Shown here: positions 8,133 to 18,397 of the stretch, one piece after another | Numbering within the stretch: position 1 is the stretch's first letter | How the letters are laid out: every line of letters starts with the position of its first letter | From: Kordiimonas sediminis | Lineage (GTDB): Bacteria; Pseudomonadota; Alphaproteobacteria; Sphingomonadales; Kordiimonadaceae | Assembly (NCBI RefSeq): GCF_014656395.1 | Contig: NZ_BNCI01000001.1 | Coordinates: forward strand, 1,337,893-1,401,892 | Direction: 5' to 3' | DNA: 64,000 nucleotides | Translations under genes and position numbers: made by a program | The notes under the pieces: generated by a model | Told to the model about the DNA's origin: nothing | Database searches by the model: none | Seen by the model: the letters and a program-made list of their open reading frames with translations, nothing else

Positions 8133-11100
8133 ATGAAACGCTCATTGAAAGCATACATGCTAAGCGGTGTTGCCGCTGCTTGCCTTCTGGCGAGTAGCCC
8201 AATCGTCGCACAGGAAACGTCTTCCTCCATTCGGGGGCAGGTAATAGATCAGTCGGGTCAGGCACTTGCTGGCGTAACTGTTCAGGTTACACACGTTCCG
8301 TCTGGCTCTGTCAGAACATTCGAGACAAACAACCAGGGTGTGTTTTACGCACGTGGCCTGCGTGTTGGTGGTCCATACATTGTTAAACTGGCTGATGGTT
8401 CTGAATACCGCGCGAACACTGTAGAAGGTTTGGAGCTTCTGCTTGGGCAGGTTGCTTCAGTAAGTCTGATCGCAGGCATGGGTGACATTGAGGAAATCTC
8501 TGTAACGGCACGTGCAATCGTTGCAGACGTGGCGCCGGGTCCAAACGCGACATTTAACCTGACGGACCTGGAGAATGCTCCTGCTATTAACCGCGACATT
8601 AAAGACGTTGTTCGGATGGACCCACGGGTATTCATCGACGAATCAAACAGTGACGCGATCCAGTGTGTGGGCGGTAACCCACGTTTCAACTCTTTGACTG
8701 TTGACGGTGTTGGTCTGAACGATAACTTCGGTCTGAACTCCAATGGATATCCAACAGAGCGTGTACCGTTCTCTTTTGACGCAATCCAGCAGGTTGCAGT
8801 TGAAATGGCACCGTTTGATGTTGAATACGGTGCTTTCACCGGTTGTAACATCAACGCTGTTACCAAGTCCGGTACTAACGATTTCCACGGTGGAGCGTTC
8901 TTCGATTATACGAATGACAGCCTGCGCGGTGAAACAGTCGACGGTGTCAAGTATGACAATGGTGACTATTCTCAGAAGCGTTATGGCGCCCATCTTGGTG
9001 GTCCAATCATCGAAGACAAACTGTTCTTCTTCGCATCTTATGAGAAGCTGGAAGGAGCACAGCTCTTTAACCGTCGTCCAAGCGAATCGACTGTAACGCA
9101 GGCTGAGCTGGATCAGATTGCAGAGATTGCACAGCGTGTGTACGGGTACGAGGTTGGTGCAATTGTTCCGTCTCTGCCAGTAGAAGATGAGAAAATCCTG
9201 GCGAAAATTGACTGGAACATTAACGACCAGCACCGTCTTGCTCTCGTCTATAACTATAACGACGGTTTCTCTATTGCAGAATCAGACGGCGACAACAACG
9301 AGTTTGAATTCTCCAAGCACTATTATGAGCGCGGTTCCAAGCTGAAAGCTTACTCTGGCCAGTTGTTCTCTGACTGGACAGATAACTTCTCCACTGAAGT
9401 ACGTGTTTCCTACACTGATCTGGATGGTCGCCAGAACTCCCGTGCAAACGGTGAATTCGGCGAAGTACGTATCACTACCGCTAACGATATTGATGTGTAT
9501 CTTGGTAATGACGACTCCCGTCAAGCCAACGATATGTACTATAAAATCTGGAACTATAAAGCTGCGGGTAACTATCAGCTTGATGATCATGCGATCACAT
9601 TCGGTCTGGAACGTGCAGAGCTGGAAGTTTACAACCTGTTCGTACAGCACACTCTGGGCGAATACCGTTTCGACAGCATTGCTGATTTCGAAGCTGGTAT
9701 CCCGGACCGCGTATACTATGGTAACGCTGGTGGCACCAATAACCCGATCGATGCAGCCGGCACTATTGCCTACAACATCAACACTGTCTACTTGCAGGAT
9801 GAGTATACTTTCCCGTCCGGTGATCTGACAGTCACTGCCGGTTTGCGCTATGACTGGTACAGCAGCAACGCGTTGCCACGTGAAAACCCAGCCTTCGTTG
9901 CTCGGAATGGTTTCTCCAATGCGACAAACCTTGATGGAGAAGACCTGGTGTTGCCGCGTTTTGCCTTCCGCTGGGATGCTAACGAGACACTGCAGGTCCG
10001 TGGTGGTATTGGCCTATATTCTGGTGGTAACCCGAACGTTTGGCTGACAAACAACTATCAGCAGGACGGTTTCACGCAGATTCAGGTTAATTACCGCGAT
10101 TACAGCGAAGACTTCACTTTGTTTGACGAAGCAACTGCCAATGGCGGTACGCCAATCAAAGATGTACCGCTGCGCGGTGTGGAAGATGTTGCAGCCGGTT
10201 CTTCGAACACTGGTGTGAACGCGATGGACCCTAATTTTAAAATCCCAACCCAGCTTAAAGTCGCTTTGGGTGCAACGTGGGAATTTGATGCAGGTGAATT
10301 CGGTGACGGTTATGTGCTGCAGGCAGACATCCTGTATTCTAAAATGCGGAATCCGGCCACAATCATCGATACGACGCTGGTCGAAGTTGGTACAGCACCT
10401 GATGGACGTCCGACTTTCTTCTCGCTTAATAAAGCAGATGCAGACTGTGCGGCTGATCCGGGCTCAAACCCATTTGGTTGTAACCGCTGGTTTAACTCAG
10501 ATTATGTTCTGACAAACACCAAAGGTGGTTCATCCAAAGTCTTCTCTGTTTCCCTTGCGAAAACGCATGAAGACCTGGGTATCAACTGGAATGTTGGCTA
10601 TGCATACACTGATGCAAAAGACGTAAATCCAATGACGTCGTCTGTTGCCTTCTCTAACTATGCAGGCGTTGCTGTAAGCAATCCAAATAACCCTGGTTCC
10701 GGTACAACAAACTGGGAAATCAAGCACCGTTTTACGGCGAATGTTTCCTGGGCTAAAGAGTTCTGGGATGATAACGAAACTCGTGTCAGCATGTTTGCAA
10801 GCTTGCAGTCTGGTCGTCCTTACAGCTTCACGTTCAGTGATATGGGTGGCGCGTTCAATGGCGGCTTGAGCGAGTTCGGTGATGCGGTAGATGATCGTCA
10901 TCTGCTGTACGTTCCAACGGGTGCGGATGATCCACTTGTGACATTTGCTGATGGTTTCGATACAAATGCATTCTTTGCATACCTGAATGAGCAAGGCCTG
11001 ATGGATTATGCCGGTCAGATTGCACCGCGTAACGGTCACCGGTCTGACTGGTGGGGTAAGATTGACCTGCGTTTGTCACAGGAAATCCCTGCACCCTTCG

Positions 11101-11330
11101 AAGGTCACAAAATGAATGCCTACATGGTTATCAAGAACCTGACCAATCTGATTGATAGCGATTGGGGCGTGATGAAGCATGCTGGTTACTTTGGCCATAT
11201 CAATGTGGTTGAAGCAGAGATCGAAGGCGGCAAGTATGTTTACTCCGACTTCAATGCACGTGACCCACAGACTATTCAGCTGGCACCTTCCAAGTGGGAA
11301 ATCCTGCTTGGTGTTAACTACAAGTTCTAG
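8133..11330 (+). CDS. Oar-like TonB-dependent receptor with carboxypeptidase-regulatory domain
   Basis: 1065 residues. An outer-membrane receptor with a signal peptide (SLKAYMLSGVAAACLLAS, cut after IVAQ). Residues about 30-105 form a CarboxypepD_reg-like beta sandwich (SSIRGQVIDQSGQALAGVTVQ). A plug domain follows at about 125-280, with VDGVGLNDNFG and VEYGAFTGCNINAVTKSGTN. The remainder is the 22-strand barrel, ending in VNYKF with the terminal aromatic residue of outer-membrane proteins. This is the OmpA-related/Oar branch of receptors used for large ligands such as peptides or glycans. The frame opens with a GTG at 8091, but the signal peptide and AGTGGA ribosome site favour the ATG at 8133. 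No TonB or ExbBD is in the window. Confidence 0.9.
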   Translation: MKRSLKAYMLSGVAAACLLASSPIVAQETSSSIRGQVIDQSGQALAGVTVQVTHVPSGSVRTFETNNQGVFYARGLRVGGPYIVKLADGSEYRANTVEGLELLLGQVASVSLIAGMGDIEEISVTARAIVADVAPGPNATFNLTDLENAPAINRDIKDVVRMDPRVFIDESNSDAIQCVGGNPRFNSLTVDGVGLNDNFGLNSNGYPTERVPFSFDAIQQVAVEMAPFDVEYGAFTGCNINAVTKSGTNDFHGGAFFDYTNDSLRGETVDGVKYDNGDYSQKRYGAHLGGPIIEDKLFFFASYEKLEGAQLFNRRPSESTVTQAELDQIAEIAQRVYGYEVGAIVPSLPVEDEKILAKIDWNINDQHRLALVYNYNDGFSIAESDGDNNEFEFSKHYYERGSKLKAYSGQLFSDWTDNFSTEVRVSYTDLDGRQNSRANGEFGEVRITTANDIDVYLGNDDSRQANDMYYKIWNYKAAGNYQLDDHAITFGLERAELEVYNLFVQHTLGEYRFDSIADFEAGIPDRVYYGNAGGTNNPIDAAGTIAYNINTVYLQDEYTFPSGDLTVTAGLRYDWYSSNALPRENPAFVARNGFSNATNLDGEDLVLPRFAFRWDANETLQVRGGIGLYSGGNPNVWLTNNYQQDGFTQIQVNYRDYSEDFTLFDEATANGGTPIKDVPLRGVEDVAAGSSNTGVNAMDPNFKIPTQLKVALGATWEFDAGEFGDGYVLQADILYSKMRNPATIIDTTLVEVGTAPDGRPTFFSLNKADADCAADPGSNPFGCNRWFNSDYVLTNTKGGSSKVFSVSLAKTHEDLGINWNVGYAYTDAKDVNPMTSSVAFSNYAGVAVSNPNNPGSGTTNWEIKHRFTANVSWAKEFWDDNETRVSMFASLQSGRPYSFTFSDMGGAFNGGLSEFGDAVDDRHLLYVPTGADDPLVTFADGFDTNAFFAYLNEQGLMDYAGQIAPRNGHRSDWWGKIDLRLSQEIPAPFEGHKMNAYMVIKNLTNLIDSDWGVMKHAGYFGHINVVEAEIEGGKYVYSDFNARDPQTIQLAPSKWEILLGVNYKF

Positions 11331-11357
11331 GGAACTCAGCTAATCATAAAAATAAGA

Positions 11358-11384
11358 AAGCCCGCCAATTTGGCGGGCTTTTTT
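11358..11384 (+). terminator. Bidirectional terminator between the TonB receptor gene and greA
   Basis: AAGCCCGCC (11358-11366) and GGCGGGCTT (11372-11380) form a perfect 9-bp stem followed by TTTT. Reading the minus strand gives the same stem followed by TCTTATTTTT, so it can serve both convergent genes. Confidence 0.9.
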
Positions 11385-11407
11385 CGTCGAAAAAAATATC
11401 AAAAAAA

Positions 11408-11881
11408 TTAGATATATTCGACTTTTTCAATCTCATAATACCGTTCGCCACCAGGTGTTTTAACCTCGATCTCCGCGCCCGTTGATTTGCCAATCATGGC
11501 CCGTGCGATGGGAGACTGGTAGGAAATGCGGCCTTCTTTAACATCACCTTCGTCTGCGCCGACAATCTGATATTTGACGGTTTTGTCATCTTCATCAATC
11601 AGTGTAACGGTCGCACCGAATACGATACGGTCGCCAGACAGGGTAGACGGATCAATAACCTGCGCCCGGCTCAATTTACCCTCGATCTCCAGAATACGAC
11701 CTTCAATGTGACCCTGTTTCTCTTTTGCTGCATGATATTCAGCATTCTCGGACAGGTCACCGTGGGCGCGCGCTTCCTCAATCGCCTGGACAACAGCAGG
11801 GCGCTCAACGGACTTTAAATTTTTCAGTTCTGCTTCAAGAGCCTCATGGCCCGCTTTCAGCATAGGTACTTTTTCAGTCAT
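11408..11881 (-). CDS. greA: Transcription elongation factor GreA
   Basis: 157 residues, the usual size. It enters the RNA polymerase secondary channel and stimulates cleavage of back-tracked RNA. The N-terminal coiled coil (about 1-75) has the hallmark [20 protein letters not shown] with the tip acidic pair, and the C-terminal FKBP-like domain contains [10 protein letters not shown] and [21 protein letters not shown] precedes the ATG. The gene lies 180 bases beyond carB, behind a terminator, so it is probably transcribed on its own. Confidence 0.96.
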   Translation of the reverse strand: MTEKVPMLKAGHEALEAELKNLKSVERPAVVQAIEEARAHGDLSENAEYHAAKEKQGHIEGRILEIEGKLSRAQVIDPSTLSGDRIVFGATVTLIDEDDKTVKYQIVGADEGDVKEGRISYQSPIARAMIGKSTGAEIEVKTPGGERYYEIEKVEYI

Positions 11882-11898
11882 ATTCTCTCGTCCAATGG

Positions 11899-11919
11899 CT
11901 AAAGGCCGGTGGCCTTTAG
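11899..11919 (-). promoter_or_regulatory. Hairpin in the greA leader
   Basis: CTAAAGGCC and GGCCTTTAG flank a GGT loop, a perfect 9-bp dyad ending 18 bases before the greA start codon. It would sit next to the ribosome site in the leader RNA. greA leaders in other bacteria are known to carry early stops and attenuate; whether this one does cannot be told here. Confidence 0.4.
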
Positions 11920-11957
11920 TATCAAATGTTAAACGTGTCGGAAGGGATGCCCCTCTT

Positions 11958-11993
11958 AGAAAAACATAGACGCCGACCTCGGAAAGGTCGGCG
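11958..11993 (-). terminator. Terminator after carB
   Basis: CGCCGACC (11971-11978) and GGTCGGCG (11986-11993) form an 8-bp stem with a 7-base loop. On the minus strand it is followed by TCTATGTTTTT. It separates the carAB transcript from greA. Confidence 0.7.
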
Positions 11994-12061
11994 CACTAGG
12001 ATTTATGTAGTGTATTTAGTGCTGAAAATCAAGGATATGCGTAACCCATTGTTTTCAGGTG

Positions 12062-15000
12062 CTATTTTGAGACGGCAAATTCCTGCAGGCTCTTTACATC
12101 CATGGCGCCTGAACGCAGTACTTTCAGTGCCTGTACGGCAGCGCGACTGGCGGCAATGGTTGTGAAATATGGCAGCTTCATCGTCAGGGCAGTATGGCGC
12201 AAGCTGTAGCTGTCCATAATGGCCTGTTTGTCTGAAGTTGTATTGAACATCAACTGGATTTCACCGTTGACCATGATGTCCAGAACGTGTGGACGCTGAC
12301 CTTCGGTAACTTTATAGACAGATTCCACATTCAGCCCCTGCTGGTTCAGATACGTTGCAGTGCCAGTGGTGGCAACGACGCTGTATCCCATTTCAAGAAG
12401 GCTTTTGACCAGGGGAACCAGTGCGTATTTGTCACTGTCTTTCACAGATACGAAAACTTTACCTTCGGTTGGAAGTTTTACACCTGCTGCCAACTGGGAT
12501 TTGTAGAATGCCATGGGGAAGTTGCTGTCAATGCCCATCACTTCACCCGTAGACTTCATCTCTGGGCCCAGTAGGACATCAACACCCGGGAAGCGAGCCC
12601 ACGGAATAACAACTTCTTTGACTGCAACGTGATCTGTTATTGGATCTACCAGATCAAAGTCCGTTAATTTCGCACCGGCCATGACCTGCGCTGCGATGGC
12701 TGCAACCGGGCTGCCAATTGCCTTCGCGACGAAAGGCACAGTCCGTGATGCCCGTGGGTTAACCTCGATCAGATAGACTTCGTCATCTTTCACGGCAAAT
12801 TGTACATTCATCAGGCCAACAACATTCAGTGCCCTTGCAAGGGCCTCTGACTGGCGTTTGACTTCATTGACCACGCCAACAGGCAGGCTGTATGGAGGCA
12901 GCGAACAGGCACTGTCGCCAGAGTGAATGCCAGCCTCTTCGATATGCTCCATGATCCCTGCAACATGAATGTTAGTACCGTCGCTCAGGGTGTCCACGTC
13001 AACTTCGATCGCATCCTGCAGGAAACTATCGATCAGGACGGGACGTTTTTCGCTGATTTCCAGTGACTTGTCACCGGACATGGTTACCGTTTTGATATAG
13101 TTTTCAAGCCCAGCTTCGTCATGGACGATTTCCATCGCACGACCACCCAGCACATAGCTAGGGCGTGTCAGGACAGGATAGCCAACCTGCTCTGCAACTG
13201 ATTTTGCTTCATCCAGGCTGAAAGCAATGCCGTTTTTCGGCTGCTTTAGACCCAGTTTTTCGACCAGTTCCTGGAACCGCTCCCGGTCTTCTGCAAGGTC
13301 AATCGCATCCGGGCTGGTGCCAAGAATTGGGATGCCTGCTGCTTCAAGGTCCATGCAGAGTTTAAGCGGTGTCTGGCCGCCAAACTGAACAATCACACCC
13401 TTTACAGAGCCGTTTTCATTTTCCTTGTGGACAATCTCGACCACATCTTCGGCCGTCAGCGGCTCGAAATACAGACGGTCAGAAGTGTCATAGTCTGTTG
13501 AGACAGTCTCAGGGTTACAGTTGATCATGATAGTTTCATACCCGGCGTCAGACAGGCTGAAGCAGGCATGACAACAACAATAATCAAATTCGATCCCCTG
13601 ACCAATCCGGTTTGGTCCACCACCAAGAATGATGATTTTTTCGCGGTCAGACGGGAAGGCTTCACATTCAGCACTTTCACCGGCGGCAAAGGTCTCGTAG
13701 CTTGAATACATATAGGGTGTTTTTGCGTCAAACTCAGCCGCGCAGGTATCAATGCGTTTGTAGCTTGGGCGCACACCGGCGTTGCGGCGGATGTCAGAAA
13801 CCTCAGCTGCAGTTTTGCCGCAGAGTTCCGCCAGTCGGCTATCCGAGAAGCCCAGCATTTTTAGCTGACGCAGGCCGCGCTCATCAGAAGGAAGACCGTT
13901 TTCGCGAACAGAGTTTTCTGCGCTGACAATGGTATCCAGTTGGCGCAGGAACCACGGCTCATAGTGACATACGCGGTTGATTTCTTCGAGGGAGACACCT
14001 TCGCGGATTGCCTGTGCGATACGAAGCAGGCGATCAGGTCGTGCGGATCCAAGGTCGCTCAGGATCGCGCGCTTGTCGTCACTGCCGGGTGTGTAACCGT
14101 CGAATACAATTTCGTTCAGCCCCGTCAGGCCGGTTTCCATCGACCGCATAGCTTTTTGCAGTGATTCCGCAAAATTACGGCCAACGGCCATAACCTCACC
14201 GACAGACTTCATAGCGGTGGAAAGGACTGGCTCAGCTCCCGCAAATTTCTCGAAAGTGAACCGCGGTACCTTGGTGACTACATAGTCGATTGTAGGTTCG
14301 AACGATGCCGGGGTCACGCCTGTGATGTCATTTGATAGTTCATCAAGCGTGTAGCCAACCGCAAGCTTTGCTGCAACTTTGGCAATCGGGAAGCCTGTTG
14401 CCTTGGACGCCAGAGCAGAAGACCGACTTACCCGAGGGTTCATTTCAATGACGATCAGGCGACCATTTTGGGGGTTCACAGCAAACTGTACGTTCGATCC
14501 CCCTGTTTCGACACCGATTTCGCGCAGAACAGCAATCGATGCGTTACGCATAACTTGATATTCTTTGTCTGTCAGTGTCAAGGCAGGGGCTACGGTGATA
14601 CTGTCGCCCGTGTGAACGCCCATCGGATCAACATTTTCAATCGAACAGACAATGATACAGTTGTCAGCTTTATCGCGGACAACTTCCATCTCATATTCTT
14701 TCCAGCCAAGGATGCTTTCCTCCACCAGAACCTCGTTCGTCGGTGAAGCATCCAGCCCCTTGGTGACGATGTCAAGGAACTCGGCCTTATTATATGCAAC
14801 GCCGCCACCGGTGCCGCCCATCGTAAAGCTGGGGCGAATAATTGCAGGAAGGCCACCGATTTCTTCCAGAACCACTTCTGCTTCTGCGATAGACCGGGCA
14901 GTGCGGCCCTTACATACTTCCAGATTGAGCTTGGCCATTGCGGCATTAAAACGTTCGCGGTTCTCTGCTTTATCAATCGCATCGGCCGTGGCGCCAATCA

Positions 15001-15343
15001 GTTCGACATTATGACGCTCGAGCGCACCGTTTGCGGCCAGTGCCAGTGCGGTATTCAGACCGGTTTGTCCGCCCATCGTTGGCAGGATCGCGTCGGGTTT
15101 TTCCTTGGCGATGATCATTTCCACGACTTCTGGTGTGATCGGCTCGATATAGGTCGCATCGGCCAGTTCTGGGTCGGTCATGATCGTCGCAGGGTTAGAG
15201 TTTACCAGAATAACCCGGTACCCTTCTTCCTTGAGTGCCTTACAGGCCTGTGTTCCGGAATAATCAAACTCGCACGCCTGGCCGATGATAATGGGGCCGG
15301 CGCCGATAATCATGATGCTTTTTAAGTCAGTTCTTTTTGGCAT
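12062..15343 (-). CDS. carB: Carbamoyl-phosphate synthase large subunit
   Basis: 1093 residues, slightly longer than the E. coli protein of about 1073. It makes carbamoyl phosphate from ammonia (delivered by CarA), bicarbonate and two ATP, for arginine and pyrimidine synthesis. Two tandem ATP-grasp halves are visible: the first with [17 protein letters not shown] and EVNPRVSRS-like [17 protein letters not shown], the second with [18 protein letters not shown] and [18 protein letters not shown]. An MGS-like allosteric domain ends the protein (about 950-1090, [16 protein letters not shown]). It lies 15 bases downstream of carA and is co-transcribed with it. Confidence 0.97.
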   Translation of the reverse strand: MPKRTDLKSIMIIGAGPIIIGQACEFDYSGTQACKALKEEGYRVILVNSNPATIMTDPELADATYIEPITPEVVEMIIAKEKPDAILPTMGGQTGLNTALALAANGALERHNVELIGATADAIDKAENRERFNAAMAKLNLEVCKGRTARSIAEAEVVLEEIGGLPAIIRPSFTMGGTGGGVAYNKAEFLDIVTKGLDASPTNEVLVEESILGWKEYEMEVVRDKADNCIIVCSIENVDPMGVHTGDSITVAPALTLTDKEYQVMRNASIAVLREIGVETGGSNVQFAVNPQNGRLIVIEMNPRVSRSSALASKATGFPIAKVAAKLAVGYTLDELSNDITGVTPASFEPTIDYVVTKVPRFTFEKFAGAEPVLSTAMKSVGEVMAVGRNFAESLQKAMRSMETGLTGLNEIVFDGYTPGSDDKRAILSDLGSARPDRLLRIAQAIREGVSLEEINRVCHYEPWFLRQLDTIVSAENSVRENGLPSDERGLRQLKMLGFSDSRLAELCGKTAAEVSDIRRNAGVRPSYKRIDTCAAEFDAKTPYMYSSYETFAAGESAECEAFPSDREKIIILGGGPNRIGQGIEFDYCCCHACFSLSDAGYETIMINCNPETVSTDYDTSDRLYFEPLTAEDVVEIVHKENENGSVKGVIVQFGGQTPLKLCMDLEAAGIPILGTSPDAIDLAEDRERFQELVEKLGLKQPKNGIAFSLDEAKSVAEQVGYPVLTRPSYVLGGRAMEIVHDEAGLENYIKTVTMSGDKSLEISEKRPVLIDSFLQDAIEVDVDTLSDGTNIHVAGIMEHIEEAGIHSGDSACSLPPYSLPVGVVNEVKRQSEALARALNVVGLMNVQFAVKDDEVYLIEVNPRASRTVPFVAKAIGSPVAAIAAQVMAGAKLTDFDLVDPITDHVAVKEVVIPWARFPGVDVLLGPEMKSTGEVMGIDSNFPMAFYKSQLAAGVKLPTEGKVFVSVKDSDKYALVPLVKSLLEMGYSVVATTGTATYLNQQGLNVESVYKVTEGQRPHVLDIMVNGEIQLMFNTTSDKQAIMDSYSLRHTALTMKLPYFTTIAASRAAVQALKVLRSGAMDVKSLQEFAVSK

Positions 15344-15358
15344 GGTGATCCCTTTATC

Positions 15359-16561
15359 CTAGGCAGCTTTGTGCGCCTTGATAGATTTCATAAATTGTTC
15401 AAACAGGTAAAAGCTGTCCTGAGGTCCAGGGGACGCTTCAGGGTGCTGCTGGACGCTGAAGATTGGCTTGTCGGTGCATTCGATACCACACACAGTCTGG
15501 TCAAACAGAGATACGTGGCTGATCTTTACGTTTGCAGGCAGACTGTCTCCGTCCACACTGAAGCCGTGGTTCATGCTTGTGATTTCAACCTTGCCCGTGC
15601 GCAGGTCCTGAACCGGGTGGTTCGCACCGCGGTGTCCCTGGTGCATTTTGTATGTCTTGCCGCCGAATGCCAGTGCCAGCAACTGATGGCCAAGACAAAT
15701 ACCGAAAATGGGCAGGCCGGTTTCGATCAGCTTGTTGATAACGGGCAGGGCATATTCCCCTGTTGCCGCAGGGTCGCCTGGGCCGTTAGACAGGAAAATG
15801 CCGTCAGGCTTATGGGCCATGATGTCATCAAAACTTGCTGTCGCCGGTACCACGGTCACCCGTGCTCCTGTTTCAGCCAGACAGCGCAGGATATTGATCT
15901 TTGCGCCATAATCGACTGCAACGATGTGTGCCTCTTCTTTGTCGAGCGTCCCGAACCCTTTACCAAGATGCCACCGGGTGCCGCGCCAATCGTACGTTTC
16001 GTCACAGGTAACGTCTTTTGCCAGATCCATACCGTTCAACCCGGGCCAATCTTGAGCCTGAGCCAATAGTGCGGGAATGTCGAACACGCCGTCTTTATTA
16101 TATACAATCACACCGTTTGGTGCACCGTTCTTGCGGATGTGACGGGTTAGCTTGCGTGTATCAATGCCGGCGATGCCTACCAGCCCCATCTCTGCGGCCC
16201 ATGCCCCGAGCGGGCTTTCTGCTCGGAAGTTTGCAGGGCTTGTCACCTCTTCGCGCACAACGAGACCGCGTGCGGCGGGGTGTCTGGTTTCCATGTCTTC
16301 AGCATTGGTGCCGACATTACCGATGTGCGGGAATGTGAAGGTAATGATCTGTCCGGCATAAGATGGGTCAGAGAGAATTTCCTGATAGCCTGTTATAGAC
16401 GTATTAAAACAGACTTCGCCAACCGTGTTTCCTTCTTTTCCGAAGCCGTATCCCCAGAAAACAGTGCCGTCTGCGAGTACCAGTGCAGCCGTAATATCAG
16501 AGGATGGAGGAGTGGAAGAACAGGAGGCATTCTGGAGAGTGTTGGTGGCAGATTCGGTCAT
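15359..16561 (-). CDS. carA: Carbamoyl-phosphate synthase small subunit (glutaminase)
   Basis: 400 residues from the ATG at 16561. It hydrolyses glutamine and channels ammonia to CarB. The N-terminal CPSase domain begins with ALVLADGTVFWGYGFG; the class I amidotransferase domain carries nucleophile Cys289 in FGICLGHQ and His373/Glu375 in QQHPEAS. The open frame extends to 16708, but AAAGGAAC lies just before 16561 and the longer version would add an unrelated N-terminus. A GACTAG...CTAGTC dyad (16658-16663 and 16701-16706) lies upstream, between carA and the divergent YqeY gene, and may be a control site. Confidence 0.96.
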   Translation of the reverse strand: MTESATNTLQNASCSSTPPSSDITAALVLADGTVFWGYGFGKEGNTVGEVCFNTSITGYQEILSDPSYAGQIITFTFPHIGNVGTNAEDMETRHPAARGLVVREEVTSPANFRAESPLGAWAAEMGLVGIAGIDTRKLTRHIRKNGAPNGVIVYNKDGVFDIPALLAQAQDWPGLNGMDLAKDVTCDETYDWRGTRWHLGKGFGTLDKEEAHIVAVDYGAKINILRCLAETGARVTVVPATASFDDIMAHKPDGIFLSNGPGDPAATGEYALPVINKLIETGLPIFGICLGHQLLALAFGGKTYKMHQGHRGANHPVQDLRTGKVEITSMNHGFSVDGDSLPANVKISHVSLFDQTVCGIECTDKPIFSVQQHPEASPGPQDSFYLFEQFMKSIKAHKAA

Positions 16562-16840
16562 TTTGACGGTTCCTTTTCCAGAATTTACATTCAAGCCCAT
16601 GAAATCTATATCGAAATCTGGGCAAGGCCAACAGGGCAAAGTTAAAAAGGCTTCGCTGACTAGAGGCCAAATTGCCGGGACACTATTCAAAACATGCCGG
16701 CTAGTCAAGAAAAGAATTTAAAAAAATATATAATAAAATCAATGACTTACGGCTGTCTTTCTTGTTTGCTTGATAGGGGCTTATGCGGTATGATCCGCGT
16801 TTCCATTTCGTTAGACAAAACTAAAAGGGGGCGGTCGCTC

Positions 16841-17296
16841 ATGTTGCGTGATGATCTAACACAATCAATGAAAGAGGCCATGCGATCCAAAGACTCACGA
16901 CGACTGTCTACAGTCCGGTTGATTCTGGCTGCAGTAAAAGAAAAAGATATTGAGCTGCGGACACAGGACGATTCAGATCGTGATGATGATGCTATCATTA
17001 CCGATATACTGGCTAAAATGGTCAAACAGCGGAAAGATAGTATCCAGGCGTATGAAGAAGCAGGACGCTGTGAGCTGGCTGAGCGGGAGCGTGAGGAAAT
17101 TGAAATTATTCAGGACTTCTTGCCAACTCAGATGACAGATGATGAGATTAAAGCCGCGTGTGAGGCAGTTGTTTCGGAGCTTGGGGCTGAGGGGCTCAAG
17201 GATATTGGACGCTGTATGGGGGTCTTAAAAACAAAATATGCAGGCCAGATGGATATGGCCAAAGCCAGCGGTATGATTAAGGCGATGCTTAGTTAA
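16841..17296 (+). CDS. GatB/YqeY domain protein
   Basis: 151 residues, the standard length for stand-alone YqeY proteins. They resemble the tRNA-binding tail of GatB and GatE, but their own role is not settled. All-helical, with a first half that includes MKEAMRSKDSRRLSTVRLI and a C-terminal half with IIQDFLPTQMTDDEI and DIGRCMGVLKTKYAGQMDMAKAS. Start at 16841 follows AAAAGGGGG; the longer open frame back to 16694 has no family support. Its place between carA and dnaG matches many alphaproteobacteria. Confidence 0.9.
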   Translation: MLRDDLTQSMKEAMRSKDSRRLSTVRLILAAVKEKDIELRTQDDSDRDDDAIITDILAKMVKQRKDSIQAYEEAGRCELAEREREEIEIIQDFLPTQMTDDEIKAACEAVVSELGAEGLKDIGRCMGVLKTKYAGQMDMAKASGMIKAMLS

Positions 17297-17329
17297 CACA
17301 GATACTGGCAAACTTTTAGAACATGATCA

Positions 17330-17354
17330 GGGTAGCTTTTTGCTGCCCTTTTTT
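17330..17354 (+). terminator. Terminator after the YqeY gene
   Basis: GGGTAGC and GCTGCCC pair (one G-T) around a TTTTT loop and are followed by TTTTTT (17349-17354), 34 bases beyond the stop codon. Confidence 0.8.
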
Positions 17355-17491
17355 ATGGTTTTGAAGCTTTTCAACTATCAGTTTTGATCCGATTCGTAAA
17401 AATTAGTATCAAATTCCTTAAAAGGTAGTGCATCCATAAGTAATATTAAAGTGGTATTTATGTACTAAAGGTGGCGTTTCCGGCATAATTA

Positions 17492-17508
17492 GTTAACCAT
17501 TTGTTAAC
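17492..17508. promoter_or_regulatory. Doubled GTTAAC upstream of the PEP-CTERM gene
   Basis: Two copies of the palindrome GTTAAC (17492-17497 and 17503-17508) are spaced 11 bases centre to centre, one helical turn, directly upstream of the proposed -35 box. This is a plausible activator site. The rest of the gap from 17297 to 17599 is AT-rich and holds only the terminator and the promoter listed separately. Confidence 0.35.
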
Positions 17509-17513
17509 GAAAG

Positions 17514-17542
17514 TTGAAAATTTGACATGACTTTAGTATTGT
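17514..17542 (+). promoter_or_regulatory. Sigma-70-like promoter of the PEP-CTERM gene
   Basis: TTGAAA (17514-17519), a 17-base spacer and TATTGT (17537-17542). The transcript would carry a leader of about 50 bases with a small AGGTT/AACCT hairpin and a strong AAGGAGGG ribosome site. No sigma-54 GG-N10-GC pair was found, although PEP-CTERM genes in other bacteria often use one. Confidence 0.45.
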
Positions 17543-17599
17543 TTCGGACCTAATCAGGTTCAGGCTAACCTCAGGGGTTCACTTAAGGAGGGTAACGCT

Positions 17600-18268
17600 A
17601 TGAGAAGAGTACTTGTAACTTTAATGACAGTATTTGCGATGAGCATGTCAGCTCATGCAGCAGTGATATTTTCGGCTTCGGGTGCCACAATAAACAGTGG
17701 TGGTCCTGGATCAGGGTCTATTGCAGACACTTATAATCAGTCTGGTTTGTTATCCGGTTATATTGACGGCGTGACTGATTTTGATGTGTATATGGCTACC
17801 AATCCAATGCATTCATTTGTCTTTGCCGGCAATGAATGGTTCGGAAATCAGGGCACTACATCTGCTAGTGTCACATACGATTTTGGCAGTGTCCGATCTG
17901 TCGATGCAGTGGCACTATGGAACGAGGAATCTTCTGGTATTGGAATACTCGATCTATTCTGGTCTGTGAACAATGTTGATTTCTTCTCGCTCTCTAGCGG
18001 GATAACTCCAACAGATAATCCGCTTGCAGACTATTCTGCGGACGTTTTTTCGTTCACATCTGTTGATGCCCAGTATATTCGGTTTGATATGAACCGTTGT
18101 CCGCAGGATGATCCGGGCAGTTATGCGTCGTGCGCGATTGGTGAAGTTGCTTTCCGGGAAGGTGTTACAAGCGCTGTTCCTGAGCCTGCGACCTGGCTGA
18201 TGATGATCCTGGGTTTTGGTATGATTGGTGTTGCAACACGTCGCCGTAAGTCTTTGGCTTTGGCATAA
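17600..18268 (+). CDS. Secreted PEP-CTERM sorting-domain protein, discoidin-like
   Basis: 222 residues. N-terminal signal peptide (RRVLVTLMTVFAMSMSAHA-A). The middle (about 65-185) looks like an F5/8 type C (discoidin) beta sandwich, with VTYDFGSVRSVDAVALWNEE and FSFTSVDAQYIRFDM, suggesting carbohydrate or surface binding. The C-terminus has the PEP-CTERM signal VPEPATWLMMILGFGMIG followed by ATRRRKS. In this system an exosortase (EpsH/Xrt) cuts at PEP and the protein goes to the surface or extracellular matrix. No exosortase gene is in the window. Excellent ribosome site AAGGAGGG. It interrupts the usual yqeY-dnaG order and has its own promoter and terminator. Confidence 0.88.
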   Translation: MRRVLVTLMTVFAMSMSAHAAVIFSASGATINSGGPGSGSIADTYNQSGLLSGYIDGVTDFDVYMATNPMHSFVFAGNEWFGNQGTTSASVTYDFGSVRSVDAVALWNEESSGIGILDLFWSVNNVDFFSLSSGITPTDNPLADYSADVFSFTSVDAQYIRFDMNRCPQDDPGSYASCAIGEVAFREGVTSAVPEPATWLMMILGFGMIGVATRRRKSLALA

Positions 18269-18295
18269 ACTGTTAGAAACCATTCATATGAACTT

Positions 18296-18325
18296 AAAGG
18301 GTGACTTTGGTCGCCCTTTTATTTT
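18296..18325 (+). terminator. Terminator after the PEP-CTERM gene
   Basis: AAAGGGTGAC (18296-18305) and GTCGCCCTTT (18310-18319) pair with one wobble around TTTG and run into TATTTT. Confidence 0.8.
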
Positions 18326-18397
18326 GCATTTCTGTGACGCGCTGGCCGTGGTAATAACTTCCTATTCACTGATTCCCGCGCGGCTTATGGAGACCCT

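Noticed and set aside
16562-16708. Longer N-terminus for carA
   Set aside because: The extra 49 residues do not match the family and AAAGGAAC marks the ATG at 16561.
17400-17600. Sigma-54 promoter for the PEP-CTERM gene
   Set aside because: The nearest GG...GC pair (17472-17484) is spaced 8 and not 10 bases, and a good sigma-70-like promoter is present.
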